Positions 11,121-27,150 of a stretch of 64,000 bases of DNA are shown here, one piece after another. Under the pieces are notes generated by a model. That model worked only from the letters and a program-made list of their open reading frames with translations. It made no database searches and was not told the DNA's origin. The DNA comes from Salvia splendens (taxonomy: Eukaryota; Streptophyta; Magnoliopsida; Lamiales; Lamiaceae). Each line of letters begins with the position of its first letter. Position 1 is the stretch's first letter. The position numbers were made by a program, and so were the translations under genes. Location: positions 7,750,001-7,814,000 of the forward strand of contig NC_056046.1 of assembly GCF_004379255.2 (NCBI RefSeq). The letters run 5' to 3'.

Positions 11121-14100
11121 TTACATGATCAAGCAATTGCACTTGGATTCTAGCTTCGGAGGAGGCTTCATGCTGTCGCCATTATATGGAGCTCCATCGT
11201 CAGAAACACCAATGGTGCATGGACTAGACTTCTCGTCAGATTCAGCATTGCAGGATGAAGGTGCCATTTTCGCCTGCAGCCTCTGTTTTCGAGCTTTCTG
11301 AGACCTGAAACCACGTTTTATAGGACGTGCATCCCTTCTTTCAAAGTTGGATTTCCCCACAAGCATTACTGCTGGTCGCGGAGCTTCCCCAGATAAAGCC
11401 TCTTTATCTATTGCGATATTTGCAGCTTCGTAAGCCAGATTGTGGATTATGGAGCTGCAAAAGAGGATAGCGTCTGCTGCTTCTTCTAGGGTCAGGGTTT
11501 TAGCCTTTACCTGACCTGTGTCTTCCAAGATAGAATGTGATTCTTCTGCGATTACAAACGAAGTTTATAGGTCAAAATCATGAGTGTACAGATACAAGTT
11601 AGGTCGATTCATACTAATGTTAAAGAAATTAATCATCTGCGACAGACTGCATGTGTTAAGGGCAACTTAAGACCGACTTGACAACGTTCGAATGGGATGA
11701 GGAAATGAAGAAAGCGAGATACATGTGAAGCTAACATCATAAAGTGTGCCTGTTTAATCGAATAATAAGAAGCATTGAGGAATATTAATCTGATTATTTG
11801 TTCATTTCCAAGAAATCTATATTTAACTGCTTGAGAGGAATCAGTTGATCCTAGATAATTAGGGATGGATGAACCGAAACAAAATATTTGCCCCCTAACC
11901 ACATAAAATTATAAATTTGAATACATAATGCATCAACTGCATGTTTTTCACTTTGGATGCACAAACATGTAAGAAAGCAGACATATCCACATGGAAAAAT
12001 TCCACCTGCTCAATTTTATCAGGAAAGCAGCTGAGAATCAATACATTTGCACATTGTGGTTCTACGTTTGCCACAGTGATTGAAAGAGGAACGAACACAT
12101 TAAAAATAAAGGAACCAGCTGGTAAGTACGTACCCAGAGCAATGTGTGCAAGATGTGAGATTTCAAATTCCTTGGAAGATACTTTTACAGCACTAGCATC
12201 TTGGACACCAGTGCAGCCTTTTGATTTAGGGGAATCAACGTTGGAATGTGAACCGTAATATGCAGAATCACCGTTCCCTATTTCATTTTCTGATATTGCA
12301 TTAAAAGAATTATGATTGAGAAATTCTGCAGCATCCACCGCATTTGCACATGAAATTGGTGAGACATCATCCACTTGATTAGAGGTCTGCAACTGTGCGG
12401 ATGAAGTTTCCACAATTGACAGGTTATGGGAATTACCCATAGAGTTGTCCCTGTTCTCATGTGGCCCTGGCTCTCGAGAAGTTAATGCTGAATTGACTGA
12501 AGTTTCTCCTGAATGGTCATCCATCAATCGGCTTGACAGTTCTGTGGCGGCTTCTAAGACAATGTTGCTTTCAATATTACTGCAAGTGCTTTCTGCTTCT
12601 GTGAATTCAGAAGCCACTGACTGTTCACGAGGATCCAAGCGTGTTTCCTCAAAACTATCTTGATGACAACCTGGTGTTGAACTTCGAACCTGAAACATAT
12701 GGCCCGAAGCACTTGATGCGGATGAGACAGACCTTTTGAACTTGGAAGGAAACTCATGTCGAAAATTTTCAGTATCTGATTTATGACCACTTGATTGCCA
12801 AGAATTACGAAATTCTGTCTGCCTAGAGGACCCCAGATCAATTGACGATGATACTGAAACACTGGTGACCCCGGTGGAGCTCCTCATGCTATTTAAACTC
12901 TCTGGTACATAGGAGAAATCATCGCAGCTGATGGTACTTGCAGTGAAGCTCCTGCTTTGGACAACATGTCTTTCAGCGCTGATTGATCTCTTCAGCAACA
13001 AAGATATTCCTGCACCATCTGAAACATTAAGCCTTGAGCTTGAGTTAACTTCATAACCCTTGTGGCCACTTATCAGCTGCTCTATCACTTTCTCGCTAGC
13101 TAAAGTAGGCTCCCCTTCCTCAAACAGCTCTACAGAAAGACTCAGACTTGAGCCACTGTACGAAATTTGAGTGTCCAGATTGTATTTCCCTGTCGGACCA
13201 TTACACATAAGTTGGTCTAAAACCTCTTGTGATCCATGTTCTATAATTTGAACATCTTCCCAAGTATTGTTCTGACCAACCATCACCATGTTTGATGGAT
13301 CCATAATAGTTGAACGCACTTCCAAACATTTGCACTCCAGACAAAGTTGCCGGTCTCCTTCCTTTACTACTTCAGCTGAGTGGAACATGTAACCACACTT
13401 TGAGCATGTTACAGTATCTGGGGCGCTGTTAGCATCCAAACAATCAAATTCATTGCTGCTTCCAACATTCAATGTAGAAACACCTATAGGCAGGGAATCA
13501 TTTTCACGATGCTGACTTCTAGGTGAGTCATCCATGATTCTGTTCTCAATATCTTCATTTATGTCATCAGCATGCTCCATGACAAATAATTCATCATCCA
13601 TAACTGGGTGGTTTCCCCTCATACAGTCGCTCGTTACATCGTCCTGATTTAGCTTACGACCTTCAGGGTCATGGGCACCACTTGCAGCTTGATCGTAACT
13701 AGCACTACTGCTAGTTGTCATAGAAGAATTTCTGGACATCAGAGAACGTTGATGTGCAATCACTTTTCCTGCATGGAATGTCGAACTGGGAACACTGGAC
13801 AACAGAGGTCTGAACATATTGTGAGGGCCCTTGCGATCCTGCACATGGTAATAGATAAGCAAGGATACAACAAAACACTACTAATGCAGTTTCAGCGGCA
13901 CTTTCTGGAACCTCACAGATAATACTGCAGTGGCCAGAACAGAACTAGTTATTCTTCCATTTGCTTAACCCCAATTATCAAACTCAAAGGCACACTGTTT
14001 TCACATATATCTACTCCACAGTATTATCAAAAGCTAAGTTGAGATTTTATTGGTTCAACTAAAAGTTACAGGGTTACTAAAAATTTGAGTGGCGTCACCC

Positions 14101-15947
14101 AGAAAGTGGGAAATCTTAAATACCAACTTGTAGAAAATAATAGGTATTCAAGATAGACCATTTCAAAAATAATCAATGCATGAACACAAATGCAAGACCA
14201 ATGATAGAAGTGCAGAAATAGTTTCCGCATATAAAGAAATAATTCAATAGAACTAAAATGAGAAAGGTGCGTACCAGTTGGCGGACCAAATCAAAGGATC
14301 TTTTAGGAGCAGAACTTGATACATTTTGCGACGGTTTTCTGGAAAAGTTGGTGGCATTTTTACTAGGGTGAGCACCTAAGTTTCTTGGAGCTGATCGTTC
14401 TGAGCTGCTGAGAGCAATGGATTCTAGCAATTCTACATCATTGTCACCAGACGATGCAACTGAATCTTTGCTGTAGCGACTAAATTGATCCTGGTCATGG
14501 CTGTGCGATGAAGCAACACTCCTGGAGGCGATCGGAGACATTGATTGCCTGCCATACCTCGAGCTATTTCTAGATGCTGGAGAGGAACTTCTCACATGAG
14601 AAGCTGGCCTATCTGCCAGTGAGGTACAAAGATTAGGAGGCACCTCTGAGGAAAATCCAGGAATGTTAGCCTGCCACGCCTTTATTTTTGGTGAAACAGA
14701 GTTCCCCTGACTCATCTTGATTGGAGAGGAACCTCTCACTCTTGACGGGGAAGAAGCACCAGTAGAACCAGTACTTATTCTCCTAGGAGTTGGCGAACTA
14801 GACCTTGGACCAGATGTTTGTTTAGTTGGTGAAGGAGACAATCTCCTAGCTGGAGAAGGATGCTGCATGGTAGGAGGTGGGCTTGAACAAGAGGCAGAAA
14901 ATGGCCTGCTTCGAGATTGCAATGTACTATTTCCAGACCGTGGCGATGGGCCGAGGCGATGAGGACTTGCTTTGCCTCTACCACTTCTGTAATCTTTTTC
15001 CATCTAAACATCATAGACATTTTTTCAATCATTTTACGACAAATACAGATTAGGACTAGGAGAACATGAACCATGAGACTGGTTGTAAAGTTACCGTAGG
15101 TGATCGTGAGACTGAAACAGGTTGACTCCTTGGCCTGCCCCTAGGTACAGGTTTAACTGGTTGCGCCTCATCATTCAGAGAACGAAAGAGAGGTGTTTCT
15201 GGAGGGGTTATCAACCTATTATCGATGACAGTATATTAAGAGCAAATATGTCCAATATACTAAATCCAGCAAGTTACTAAATCACAATCAACCTCCACAG
15301 TCACACAGGAAGAAAGAGTTTTCTTTCCCAGATATAACAGAGACAGCATCTCTAACTACGTTTCAGATGCTGGATTAATGAGAAAATATAGCTACAGTTG
15401 CACATCTATTCATTCCTGATATCACCAAAACTATAACCAGTTCCAAAATACATTAAAGAAACTGAACGTAAGTCATAAAGGACTACTTCCTAAGGATAGC
15501 AAAACGACTGACCAATCATAGTCATTTTTATCTCGCTCTGCATTGAGCAGGTCACTACTCTCTCCTCGAGCAGGAGCGGATCCTTCAAGCTTATGAACCG
15601 ATATGTCTCTCAACTTTGTTGCTGCCAATGCCATAAAAAAACGCAAACTGTAAGTGAAACAACATAAAAACCTACAGGAGACACGCCAAAAGTATAACTG
15701 GTGTATCTCAAGTAAATCTACTAGCATATAAGGGGGGTGTCAAGAATTTACTAAAGAAGTCGTCAAAGTTGTCATTCGACTGAAGCAAGAAACCATCTCT
15801 TTCTCTGTTCCGCACATCATTGAACAGAGTAAGATCATCTTCCTTGTGTCGATAAACAATCCCACTCTTGAGGCTACGCCCTCTCCTGTGATTCTCAACC
15901 TTCAGCCCCCTCCCAGGTGAAACTCTCATCACCGGAGAAGGAGGCAT
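11121..15947 (-). CDS. Large Ser/Pro-rich basic protein with double CxxC motif and CaaX-like C-terminus
   Basis: Six exons (15947-15752, 15621-15513, 15215-15095, 15003-14275, 13838-12134, 11545-11121) join in phase into a 1,094-residue protein. It opens [17 protein letters not shown] basic region dense in SP and RSS motifs (about residues 130-350) resembles plant basic proline-rich microtubule-associated proteins; a large Arabidopsis relative (At1g27850-type) is likely but from memory only. A putative zinc-binding pair, CSKCGYMF followed by LCLECKC, sits in exon 5. The last exon has a conserved-looking helical segment ([20 protein letters not shown]). The protein ends SKCNCLIM; Cys-Leu-Ile-Met fits a CaaX prenylation box, with a second Cys two positions before it. 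No signal peptide or membrane segment is seen. A microtubule or membrane role is inference. Confidence 0.85.
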
Positions 15948-16640
15948 TTTTTAAAACCTCAACCAATAAATTCAATCAAACACCTCCACAAAACCACCTG
16001 AGCTGAAAATCATGAAAAAATTACACCAGATGATCCCGATTTCTTATGCATATTACACAATCTTCCTCCCTTACTCAATAAACAACCGAAAACCTCTCCA
16101 CTTTTGCATTACAGCCAAGGAAATATATAAAATTCACTCTTCACACAAACCACCCAAAATTCTGTGACAATGCTAAATCCCTAACTCCGAACTATCACCT
16201 TAGTTCAAAACAATGTACACAAATATCCACAGCTCTCAAACAACACCTAAAACAATTACGTAACCTTCAACTCCTGCACACAATTCGAGCAACTCCTAAG
16301 TGTAAACAAACTCACTTACACGTAAACAAATGTCATTCACAATTATCTACCTCAAAACCCCCAAAACCCTCGAACCTCTCAAAATTACGCTCAGCAAAAT
16401 GAACTAGATCTGCGGAGAACTGTCTGGATCAAAATACTTCCAAAATCAGTTGAGATTAAAGTGCAACACAAAAGCAGAACCCTAGAACCTTCAGCTAAAA
16501 GTTAAAACTAATGAAAAAATAGGTGCAACTAATTTTCACGTGAAGAGAAAAGTGAAATATGGAGAAGAAACACCGCCGCCGCCGCCAACTTCACCGTAGC
16601 AGCAAGGTGGAAGAGTGTAATGCGAAGGAAGACGAAATTA
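15948..16640 (-). promoter_or_regulatory. 5' leader/promoter of the Ser/Pro-rich protein gene
   Basis: This is pyrimidine-poor, A/C-rich on the plus strand, as expected for a plant 5' leader read on the minus strand. It has a short CCG microsatellite (about 16571-16585) near the likely transcription start. A leader intron is possible but not placed. Confidence 0.4.
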
Positions 16641-17880
16641 TTTTACTTTCCGTTATTATTAACTGGAAACCACATTTATAGATGATATTTGTTACAATGG
16701 CGATGCTCTTTAGCTTCGTTTACTGCTCCACCTTTTTTCCTCTACTGTGCTAGCTTCTCTTCTTTTTGTTTCTTTGTTACTGTAAAAACTCATTTTCTTA
16801 TTTTTTTTTCACTCTTCTTTTCATTGTTTTGTTTCTCTTATCTCTTGTCCTATTCAAGAAATTATGTAGATATAAATAAAATAACATGTACTGATATACC
16901 TAGTAATATTTTCATTTTAATTAAAATGAAAATTTAATTAAAATCAATGAATATACTATTCTCTTAAGCAAAAATTTTACTACTGGATTTATTCTTTTGT
17001 TCTATCCCTTACTTTATTCCATTTTCTGCATTTTCTCTTTCCATTTAGCCTCTAAACACTCAATTTTAATCTTAAAATGTCAATCGAGTTTGTTAAAAAT
17101 TTTAAAAATGGATGTAATAGTCGTTTGTTCATCATAAAATAATTGCAGGAGATGCATAGCCATGTCATAATTGGTAGGTAATGAGATGCATAAATCATAA
17201 TAATGTAAATTAATATCCGATCGTAATGGATAAACCAGTAGACTTTCTCCTTCGTAGGTGGTAATTATTGCTTTTTGATGGGATTTTGCTATCAGCAAAA
17301 TAAAGTTTAATTCGTGCCATTTAGCTAAGTGTTCCACTCAAGTTTAATTTGGTGATAAATGAACAAACTATAAGATTGATGATCACTATTAATTAAAGAA
17401 TAACTACCTCGACAATTCATTATTTAAGGATATAGGAGTATTTGACACACCACACATGAAATAATTAAATAAATTACTTGTTCAGAAATAAACTATGTCG
17501 AATATAAACTACAAAGTCACATGTAGGATGAAGTTTGATTTGCTTAATGAAATCAATATAAGTTTTATATTTTAGTTTTCTCTATAAATTATTTAATCAA
17601 GTTGTCTTAATATCAAACTCCAAAAAAATTAAAATCATCAACTAAGCTAAAGTTTGTCATTCTTACTCAAATAATGAACTCGTTAAATCTCGGTGAAGTG
17701 TGAAACTATAACTGAGCTTCGTAAATTTAGAATTATAGTATTAAAAATATTATTAAAATTGATAAAAGGTGTTCAAAAAAGTTATGCAACTTCATTTTTT
17801 GGTAAATAATCACAATTATTTTTAACTTTATTTAGAATACTATTATAACTTTATTTTACTAATAAATCACAATTATTCCA
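16641..17880. other. AT-rich intergenic spacer
   Basis: I see no gene, repeat or element with recognisable ends between the two divergently transcribed neighbours. The last 150 bases are presumably the FabG promoter. Confidence 0.6.
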
Positions 17881-18032
17881 CCTAACAAAGAAGGTTGAAT
17901 TCAGCGGCCACTCGACTCTGAGTCTCTGATACTGCCGCTGCAAAATCACTCCGACGTCTCATTTCACCGGCGGCGATTCTCAGAATATCTCGCCGTCTTC
18001 TCCATTTCCAGCTTCCTCGGAGCTCTCCGGAG

Positions 18033-20883
<2,851 letters not shown>

Positions 20884-21394
20884 TGTTGAACTTCATTTCT
20901 CCCACAGCAGGTTTGGATACTGTTTGGTGTGCTCTGAGTAGTTCTATTAATAAAACATTGGTTGCTAATACACTCTTCACTTCTCCTCCCTTTTTAAACA
21001 AATTGATGACGATTAGGAACACATTTTTTTAGCTTATGCAGGAGAAGCTCACTGCTTTTGAACTAAACCGATTTGAAAGATGTAGGCAAAGTTTCGAATC
21101 GCCATGTTTGATTTTTGGTCTTGAAGTTAGTAGTCGAAATAACGACTTATTATACTATTCGCAACTCAAACGAAAAATAACTTGGGAATCATTAAGAATA
21201 ATTTGAAATATTCATCATCAACAACAAAGCTACACCCAAGATATGCAAAAAAGTGATAAGTTAAGCTTAACAAATGCTGTTCTGTTCTAGTCAATAAAAT
21301 GCTAGGGCTGGAAGCTCAACCTAACTATGAGCAAAACTAAATAAAGTATCTGAAAAAATCTTATATTTAAGAAAACTTTTTCGATCTTCAATAA
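20884..21394. other. Spacer between two converging genes
   Basis: This should contain the 3' UTRs of the FabG gene (plus) and the LHT-like pseudogene (minus). An aataaa-type signal occurs soon after the FabG stop (about 20948-20953). Nothing else is recognised. Confidence 0.5.
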
Positions 21395-23477
21395 TCATTG
21401 GTAGAATTTGTAAGTTTTGGCAGAGAGAATTATGTTCCTCAGCCCTCCAATTGGTGCCAAAATCATCAGTACAACTCCGATCACAATGAATATCTGAAAT
21501 AGTCAACAAAATTGAGACCAATTAATCATGAATAAGTGACAACTCATCATAATGTTCAATTTAAAACTTACCCAATTGATCCACCAAGAGAAGCTAAACC
21601 TCGTGGGCTTCTTCAAAATGAGCCAGATGATGCAAGGAAGCTGAAAACAGTAAAACAGTATGGTGTGAACAATGAACGACTTGTATTTCACTTTTATTTT
21701 CTCAAAATGTATGGTATCTTATACTCACATAGTATGTCGTTGGGGCCAAAGCAAATCCACCAAAGAATCCAAGCAAACCACCAAAGAAGGGGAATGTCAT
21801 GCCTATGAACATGGTTATGCCTGCAAAAATTCATCAATATTAAAATACAAAAAATAAAATAAAAATACAGATACAAAAATCCCTTAGATTGAAGCCTTAC
21901 CAACATATAGCATACGAGTGGTGAAACGTAGTACCCCTGAAGGCTTAAACTTCAATTGCTTCACCAACAAAGTCTCCAACATATCAAAAACAGGCATTGC
22001 ATATATCTACACATATAAAACATCAATCAAATTTCAAGAGTCCTATTTTGGTATAAATACAATAGTTGGTACTATAATTTTTAAGGAGATGTAACCTGGT
22101 AGCCTCCGACAACATGGATGAAAACAAACATGTAGGCCGATGCAATGAGCCATGCAGGCTTCTCGAGTGTCATCAAAATGTTGTCATCGACTGTGTCTCC
22201 AAATACGTAATACCCCAAAAATGCAACCGGGAAATAGCATAAGAACACCACGAAATAGGCCAGGATCACCCCCTTCCACATTGGCTTCTTGGACGGTTTC
22301 TCCGGCGTGGATGGGATGGTCGCCTGAATCTCTAGCACCACGTTGTGGCCAGCAAAGGCGAAGGCGATGTCACCTAGCGCATTGAAGAAGTTAAAAGTAT
22401 TCTCCATTGGGTTCTTCCCCCTCAACGCGTACGTCACATGTTGTGGCGCCCCCTTCGCCAGAGACGTGGTCCACGCGATTGTGGAGTAACTGAAATGATA
22501 AAAGTGAAATGAGACATTTAATGGAGGACGAAGAAAGTGTTTCACAGACAAGTTGACTTACACTAGGGACATGACAGCGGCAGCTAGGGAGACTGCGGAG
22601 ATGGAGTTGAAGTTGGGGAGAAGGGAGAGGACGAACTGGACGGATGCCAACATCATGATAAAGTAGGTGAGTTTAATGTCGTGGCAGTTCGGACAAACGG
22701 TGTTGTGGAATTTCTACAGAGACTTGCCGCCGGTGACCATGTAGATGATGCACGTGCTAACTTCCACTACTATTTGTTGAGGTAGCACGATGTAGAGCCC
22801 CAGCTTCTCGCCGAAGGCATGTTGCCCTAACTCATGGTACCGGTCGAATCGTTTGCCCGGAACCATCTCGTGCATCTCCACCATTTGCCATAGCGTGTAC
22901 AAAGTGATGATCCACGATAGCACCATGATCACACTACCCGGTCCCCTATAAAAAATAAAACCGAACAAGAAACTCGAACCTTAACTAACAAAACCCTAGA
23001 AAAAACGGACAAGTTTAGAAAAACGATGAAGCAGAACTAAGTTGTTATGTGTAAAAATCGTAACTATGAAAAAGTTATTATAGTGTGATGAATTGTGATT
23101 AGAACTTTTTTTATCAAAATTAGAAGCTTAAAAGCGATATATTCCGATATATGAAACATTCAACTCGAACAATCAACAAAATTTCACAAACTAAATGTTA
23201 AAAATAATTATACACCCAAAAATTGACAACAAAGTTAAATTGAAACACGATGAACTAGATTTAAGAAGAAAGAGGTACAAAAATTAAACAAAAAATAATG
23301 TGAAAGAGAAAAAGTACCATCCCATGTTGGACATGGCATAGGGAAGGCTAAGGACGCCAGCCCCGACCATGGCGGTGACGAGTACCACCACTTGGCCGTC
23401 CGACTAGAGGTGATCGGAAGCCACGCATCAATCTTCTCCTCCTCCGTCGTCTCTCTTTCCACTACTGGACCCTCCAT
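21395..23477 (-). pseudogene. Lysine/histidine transporter-like (LHT, AAAP family) pseudogene
   Basis: Seven exons with good borders (23477-23318, 22945-22562, 22489-22096, 22006-21901, 21820-21729, 21640-21572, 21493-21395) would encode about 438 residues, like LHT1. They cover ITSSRTAKWWYS, PYAMSNMGW, TIAWTTSLAKGAPQ, GHNVVLEIQATIPSTP and the terminal helix. Two lesions break it. In exon 1 about 13 bases are missing between WWYS and VTAMVGAG (near 23381), shifting the frame. In exon 2 a TAG at 22716-22714 replaces the Gln codon expected in GGKSLQKFH. All other exons keep frame and splice sites, so loss looks recent. Intact relatives are plasma-membrane proton-coupled amino-acid importers. 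Confidence 0.88.
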
Positions 23478-23503
23478 ATTTTCACTGGACCCTCCATATT
23501 TTC
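23464..23503. repeat. 20-bp tandem duplication over the LHT start codon
   Basis: The 20-bp unit actggaccctccatattttc occurs twice in direct contact (23464-23483, 23484-23503). Each copy carries an ATG on the minus strand (23477 and 23497). The upstream ATG is out of frame and runs into a stop just past the true start. Confidence 0.85.
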
Positions 23504-24620
23504 TATGTAATCAACAAACGATCTAGGAATCTAGGATTTTTTTCCGTAGCCAATCAACAAAACAACCTAGAAAATCTAGGATTTTCGAACTAGGAATCTA
23601 GGATTTTTTTCCGTAACCAATCAACAAAACAACCTAGAAAATCTAGGATTTTCGAACTAGCTACCTCTGCGTATATATATTGTATTTATGATCAAAGATT
23701 TAATATATTTATAGATTACACCAACAAAAAGATAAAATATCTATGAAAGATATGGAGTAATTTATAGATGACAACAAAAAGATATCCATGAAAGATATGG
23801 AGCGAATATCCTTTAATTAAGTTCAAACAAAATTCGGTAATTTAAAAATCTTTATTAGTTACCTTCACAAATTATTCAAACTCGGCTCTAATTACTCTAC
23901 ATATATATTGTATGATAAAAGATTTTATATATTTATAGACGATCACAATAGAAAAAATATGAAAAAGTTAATTTGTAAATCTAATTGATAGATTGGATTA
24001 GAATATTGAATTAATGTTGATTTGTATAATTTGATTTCATAGATTGGATTAGAATATTTAATTAATGTTGATTTGTATAACTTGATTTCTCACTATGCCA
24101 ATAGCTTATCATATGGATATAATATTTGTTAAAATATAAAGTATACTGCTCGTGCAGAGTCTCATTTTTTCATTTTAGTCCGTACGCGAATAGGAGTTCC
24201 GCTTCATTTTAACTATAAACGGTAATATGGTCCCACATTCCACTAACCCATCTCACGACATATTTATACGTGTAGATGATAAGGAACACTTTATTTTTCG
24301 AATGTGCAAAATGATAACAACTCACCCATATTTATAGTTAGTTAATTATTCTAGAATTCTCTAATAAATATTTATTCTAGAATTCTCTAATAAATTATTT
24401 CTAGTTAATTCTGCTAAAGTATCTAGATGTTTTCATACCTAATTCTTGATAATTCTATTACTACATAATATCAAGATATTTGTATCATATAATATCTAAA
24501 TATTTCCTTTGCAAAAGTCAAGTTTATTTATTTATATATCGACATACATTACATAGATGGCTAGTACGAGTGATTTGTCGAGGTGGCCGCGAGAAGAGGA
24601 CTATTCGAGGACTAAATAGT
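23504..24620. other. Spacer with two tandem duplications
   Basis: A 67-bp unit is repeated almost exactly at 23523-23589 and 23590-23656 (core ctaggaatctaggattttt). A 51-bp unit recurs at 23990-24040 and 24041-24091 (core agattggattagaatatt). Between about 24165 and 24300 there is Stowaway-like sequence (gtccgtacgcgaataggagt) without a clear partner end. No gene is seen. Confidence 0.65.
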
Positions 24621-25696
24621 ACTACCACAATAATACTAGATGCCGTTGGGTATAAAGTCGATGGTGGGGCCTAAACCCCTGCATTGCTCGTTGAAGAGAG
24701 ACGATGAATTTAGGATGTCAAGGTTGTTGTTTGAACCGGCTACACCGGAGTAAGCATGTCAAATCCATAGCTGCTGGTAAGCAATGGCTTCGAGAATGAT
24801 CGAGGGGTGCGTGCCCCGCTCGTGAACCACACGGTCGGACAGTTTTTTCATGCCCAATGCATACAATCTATGCTACCCAACATTTCGGGGAAGCTGTGCA
24901 CCCTCCTGTATAAATCTAGAAGGAACTAGCAATTGGCGGCGGTCGGTTTACGCAGATATGTGGCACCGAAAGACTCGATCACATCCCGACCGAAATGCTT
25001 CAGACAATTGCGTCCAGTTGTGTCAGCGACTTGAAGATACTAGTCAAACATATTGCCGCTCCTTTGTACGCCAGCTGCCTCAGTGCAGTCGTTCACTTCT
25101 GGAGCGGCAACAGTCCGGGCTTGTCGGTGGCACATAACGCGACTCCAGCATGTTAGCAATGCTCAAGTAAAGATCTCGACCCATTCTATACGGCGACGGA
25201 AAACCGTCGGCCCCCACTGTGGCTCCTCATCAAAGTAGTCTGCATACAGCCGTTGGGTAGCCTCGACATGGTCACGGTTGACCAAGGACGCCGGATTGGC
25301 CTAGGGACTGTCTCCTTGTGCTCCCGCTCTCACCGATGACGTTCTTCTACTCGCATTGTGTATTCTAACATGGTTCGATCCAAATATTCCAAGATTGGGT
25401 CTTTATCATTGGAACCTATTTCAAAATTGAGAGAGAGAATTGATAGAAGGGAGAAAAGTGAGGTGCGAGAAAAGAGAGAAGTGGGTGTACGAAATAAAAA
25501 TGGGAAAAAGGGTTTATATAGAGGATGAATTAAGATTTAAAATTAAAAAAATAAATAAATAAGGCATTATCGGCGCCGATCGCTTTTGGGCGCGGACGGG
25601 AAATGGGTGGGTGGAGGAGGCCGCCGATCGGCGGTATGCACGCAATGGGCGCTGATCGGACCGCCAATCGATTGGTGCCCTTATTGCGCATGCTCT
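24621..25696 (-). pseudogene. Decayed PIF/Harbinger transposase and terminus
   Basis: Read on the minus strand this stretch follows the order of the long Harbinger frame at 60.4-61.7 kb. It has a terminal region rich in gcgcc motifs (25560-25696), a TATA-like ctatataaa (about 25510-25520), then coding remnants. These match RDHVEA.QRLYADYFDEEP (about 25220-25285), the first catalytic segment LGSIDCMHW (about 24860-24890) and AGSNNNLDILNSSSLFNEQC (about 24690-24750). Numerous stops and shifts break it, and the part encoding the third acidic residue is absent. The right terminus ends gcatgctc followed by tta, a possible 3-bp target duplication. The left terminus was not found, so it is truncated. 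Confidence 0.8.
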
Positions 25697-26349
25697 TAGA
25701 GAGTTCAATAAAGTCAAACCAACGAATTTTAGATCAACTAATAAGTTGTAGGTTAATCAACATGTAACTTTATCAGGTTGCAAAACTTGCAAACTAATCA
25801 TAAATGTTCGGGTTTCATGCAAGCCCAATGGATTAATTGAGTTGTTAAAATTAATTGGTCAATCCAATGCACAATGAAAAATTGGACAAATTTATAAACA
25901 GTAAAATATTTAGTTATAAGAGTTTTTGGAATATATTTTAAACTCAAACGTTAATAAAGAAAATATGACAGAATAAAAATAACTTTTCATAAGTTTTGTT
26001 GTTTATTGACTTAAAAAAATAGTCATGGCAGATCATGATGTTGAAATTGAATATCTTTATAAGATTTTTAAAATAAAAATACAAACATATAAACATATTT
26101 GACAAATTTTATAGCACATTTTAGAATTCAACATGTTTTGACTTCAATAAAAATCTAGCACATGTGTATATGAATATAGAAGGTTATAGTTTTTTACACT
26201 CCATATATTATAAATATTAGATTATTAAAATATCAAAGAGGTTATCAAACAAGATGAAAGAATAGATAATTGTATGCTTAGGTCCAATCCATTGGGTTAG
26301 GCTATCTGATTTCGGCTTAGCTCTACTAAGATGGTGGACTAATCAGATA

Positions 26350-26601
26350 CTCTCTCCGTCCGTCATTAAGAGTCTCATTTGTGGGCGGCATGAGTTTTAA
26401 GAATGTTAAGAAAAGTGATTGGAAAAAAGTTAGTGGAATAGAGATCCCACTTGTATATATTAGTTTTAAACGAAATGTGAGTGGAATGAGTTAGTGGAAG
26501 GTGAGACCCTATTATCATTTATGGTAAAAGTGAACCTGGACTCCTATTCGCGGACGGACTAAAATAGAAAAAACGAGACTTCTATTCGCGGATAGAGGGA
26601 G
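26350..26601. mobile_element. Stowaway-type MITE, about 252 bp
   Basis: It begins ctctctccgtccgtcattaa and ends gcggatagagggag, flanked by TA on both sides (26348-26349, 26602-26603). The TIR and TA duplication are those of Tc1/mariner-derived Stowaway elements. Confidence 0.75.
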
Positions 26602-26906
26602 TACATGTTATGGTTTATGCTTGGCTCTACTCAGATCGTGGACTAATCAGATACATGTTAGTCAAATTATATATAGGATATAAATTTTTAACCTTAATCC
26701 ATTAAATTTAACGGATTATTCGGATTACCCTACAAATTTCGGATTGAACTGAAATCCCTACTCATGATACTTCACTATGAATATTTGAAAAACCAAAGTA
26801 TTTGAAAATCAAAGAGATAGACTTCTACTCAACTTGAGTAACCAATGCTATCCTATCACAACCAGAAAACTCTTCAAAATTTTATAATGGAAAATGCTAT
26901 TAAATA

Positions 26907-27148
26907 CTAATCCTTTCGTCCCATAAAAATATGTGTACTCCCGATTTTCGTCTGTCCCAAAAAATATGTGCATTCTATTCTTATAAAGTTATCCCAATTT
27001 ATTATATTTATATATCAACTTATTTACAATTTATATCACTATTAAGCAGCTAAACACTACTTTAACTACCCTTCTACCCTCTCTCTACCAATCTTGTCTT
27101 AATTCCCGTGACATATCAATTGCTCATATTTTTATGAGACGGAGGAAG
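26907..27148. mobile_element. Stowaway-type MITE, about 242 bp
   Basis: The left end cgtcccataaaaatatg is mirrored by the right end atatttttatgagacggagg. TA dinucleotides flank it at 26905-26906 and 27149-27150. The latter TA also begins the next element. Confidence 0.7.
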
Positions 27149-27150
27149 TA

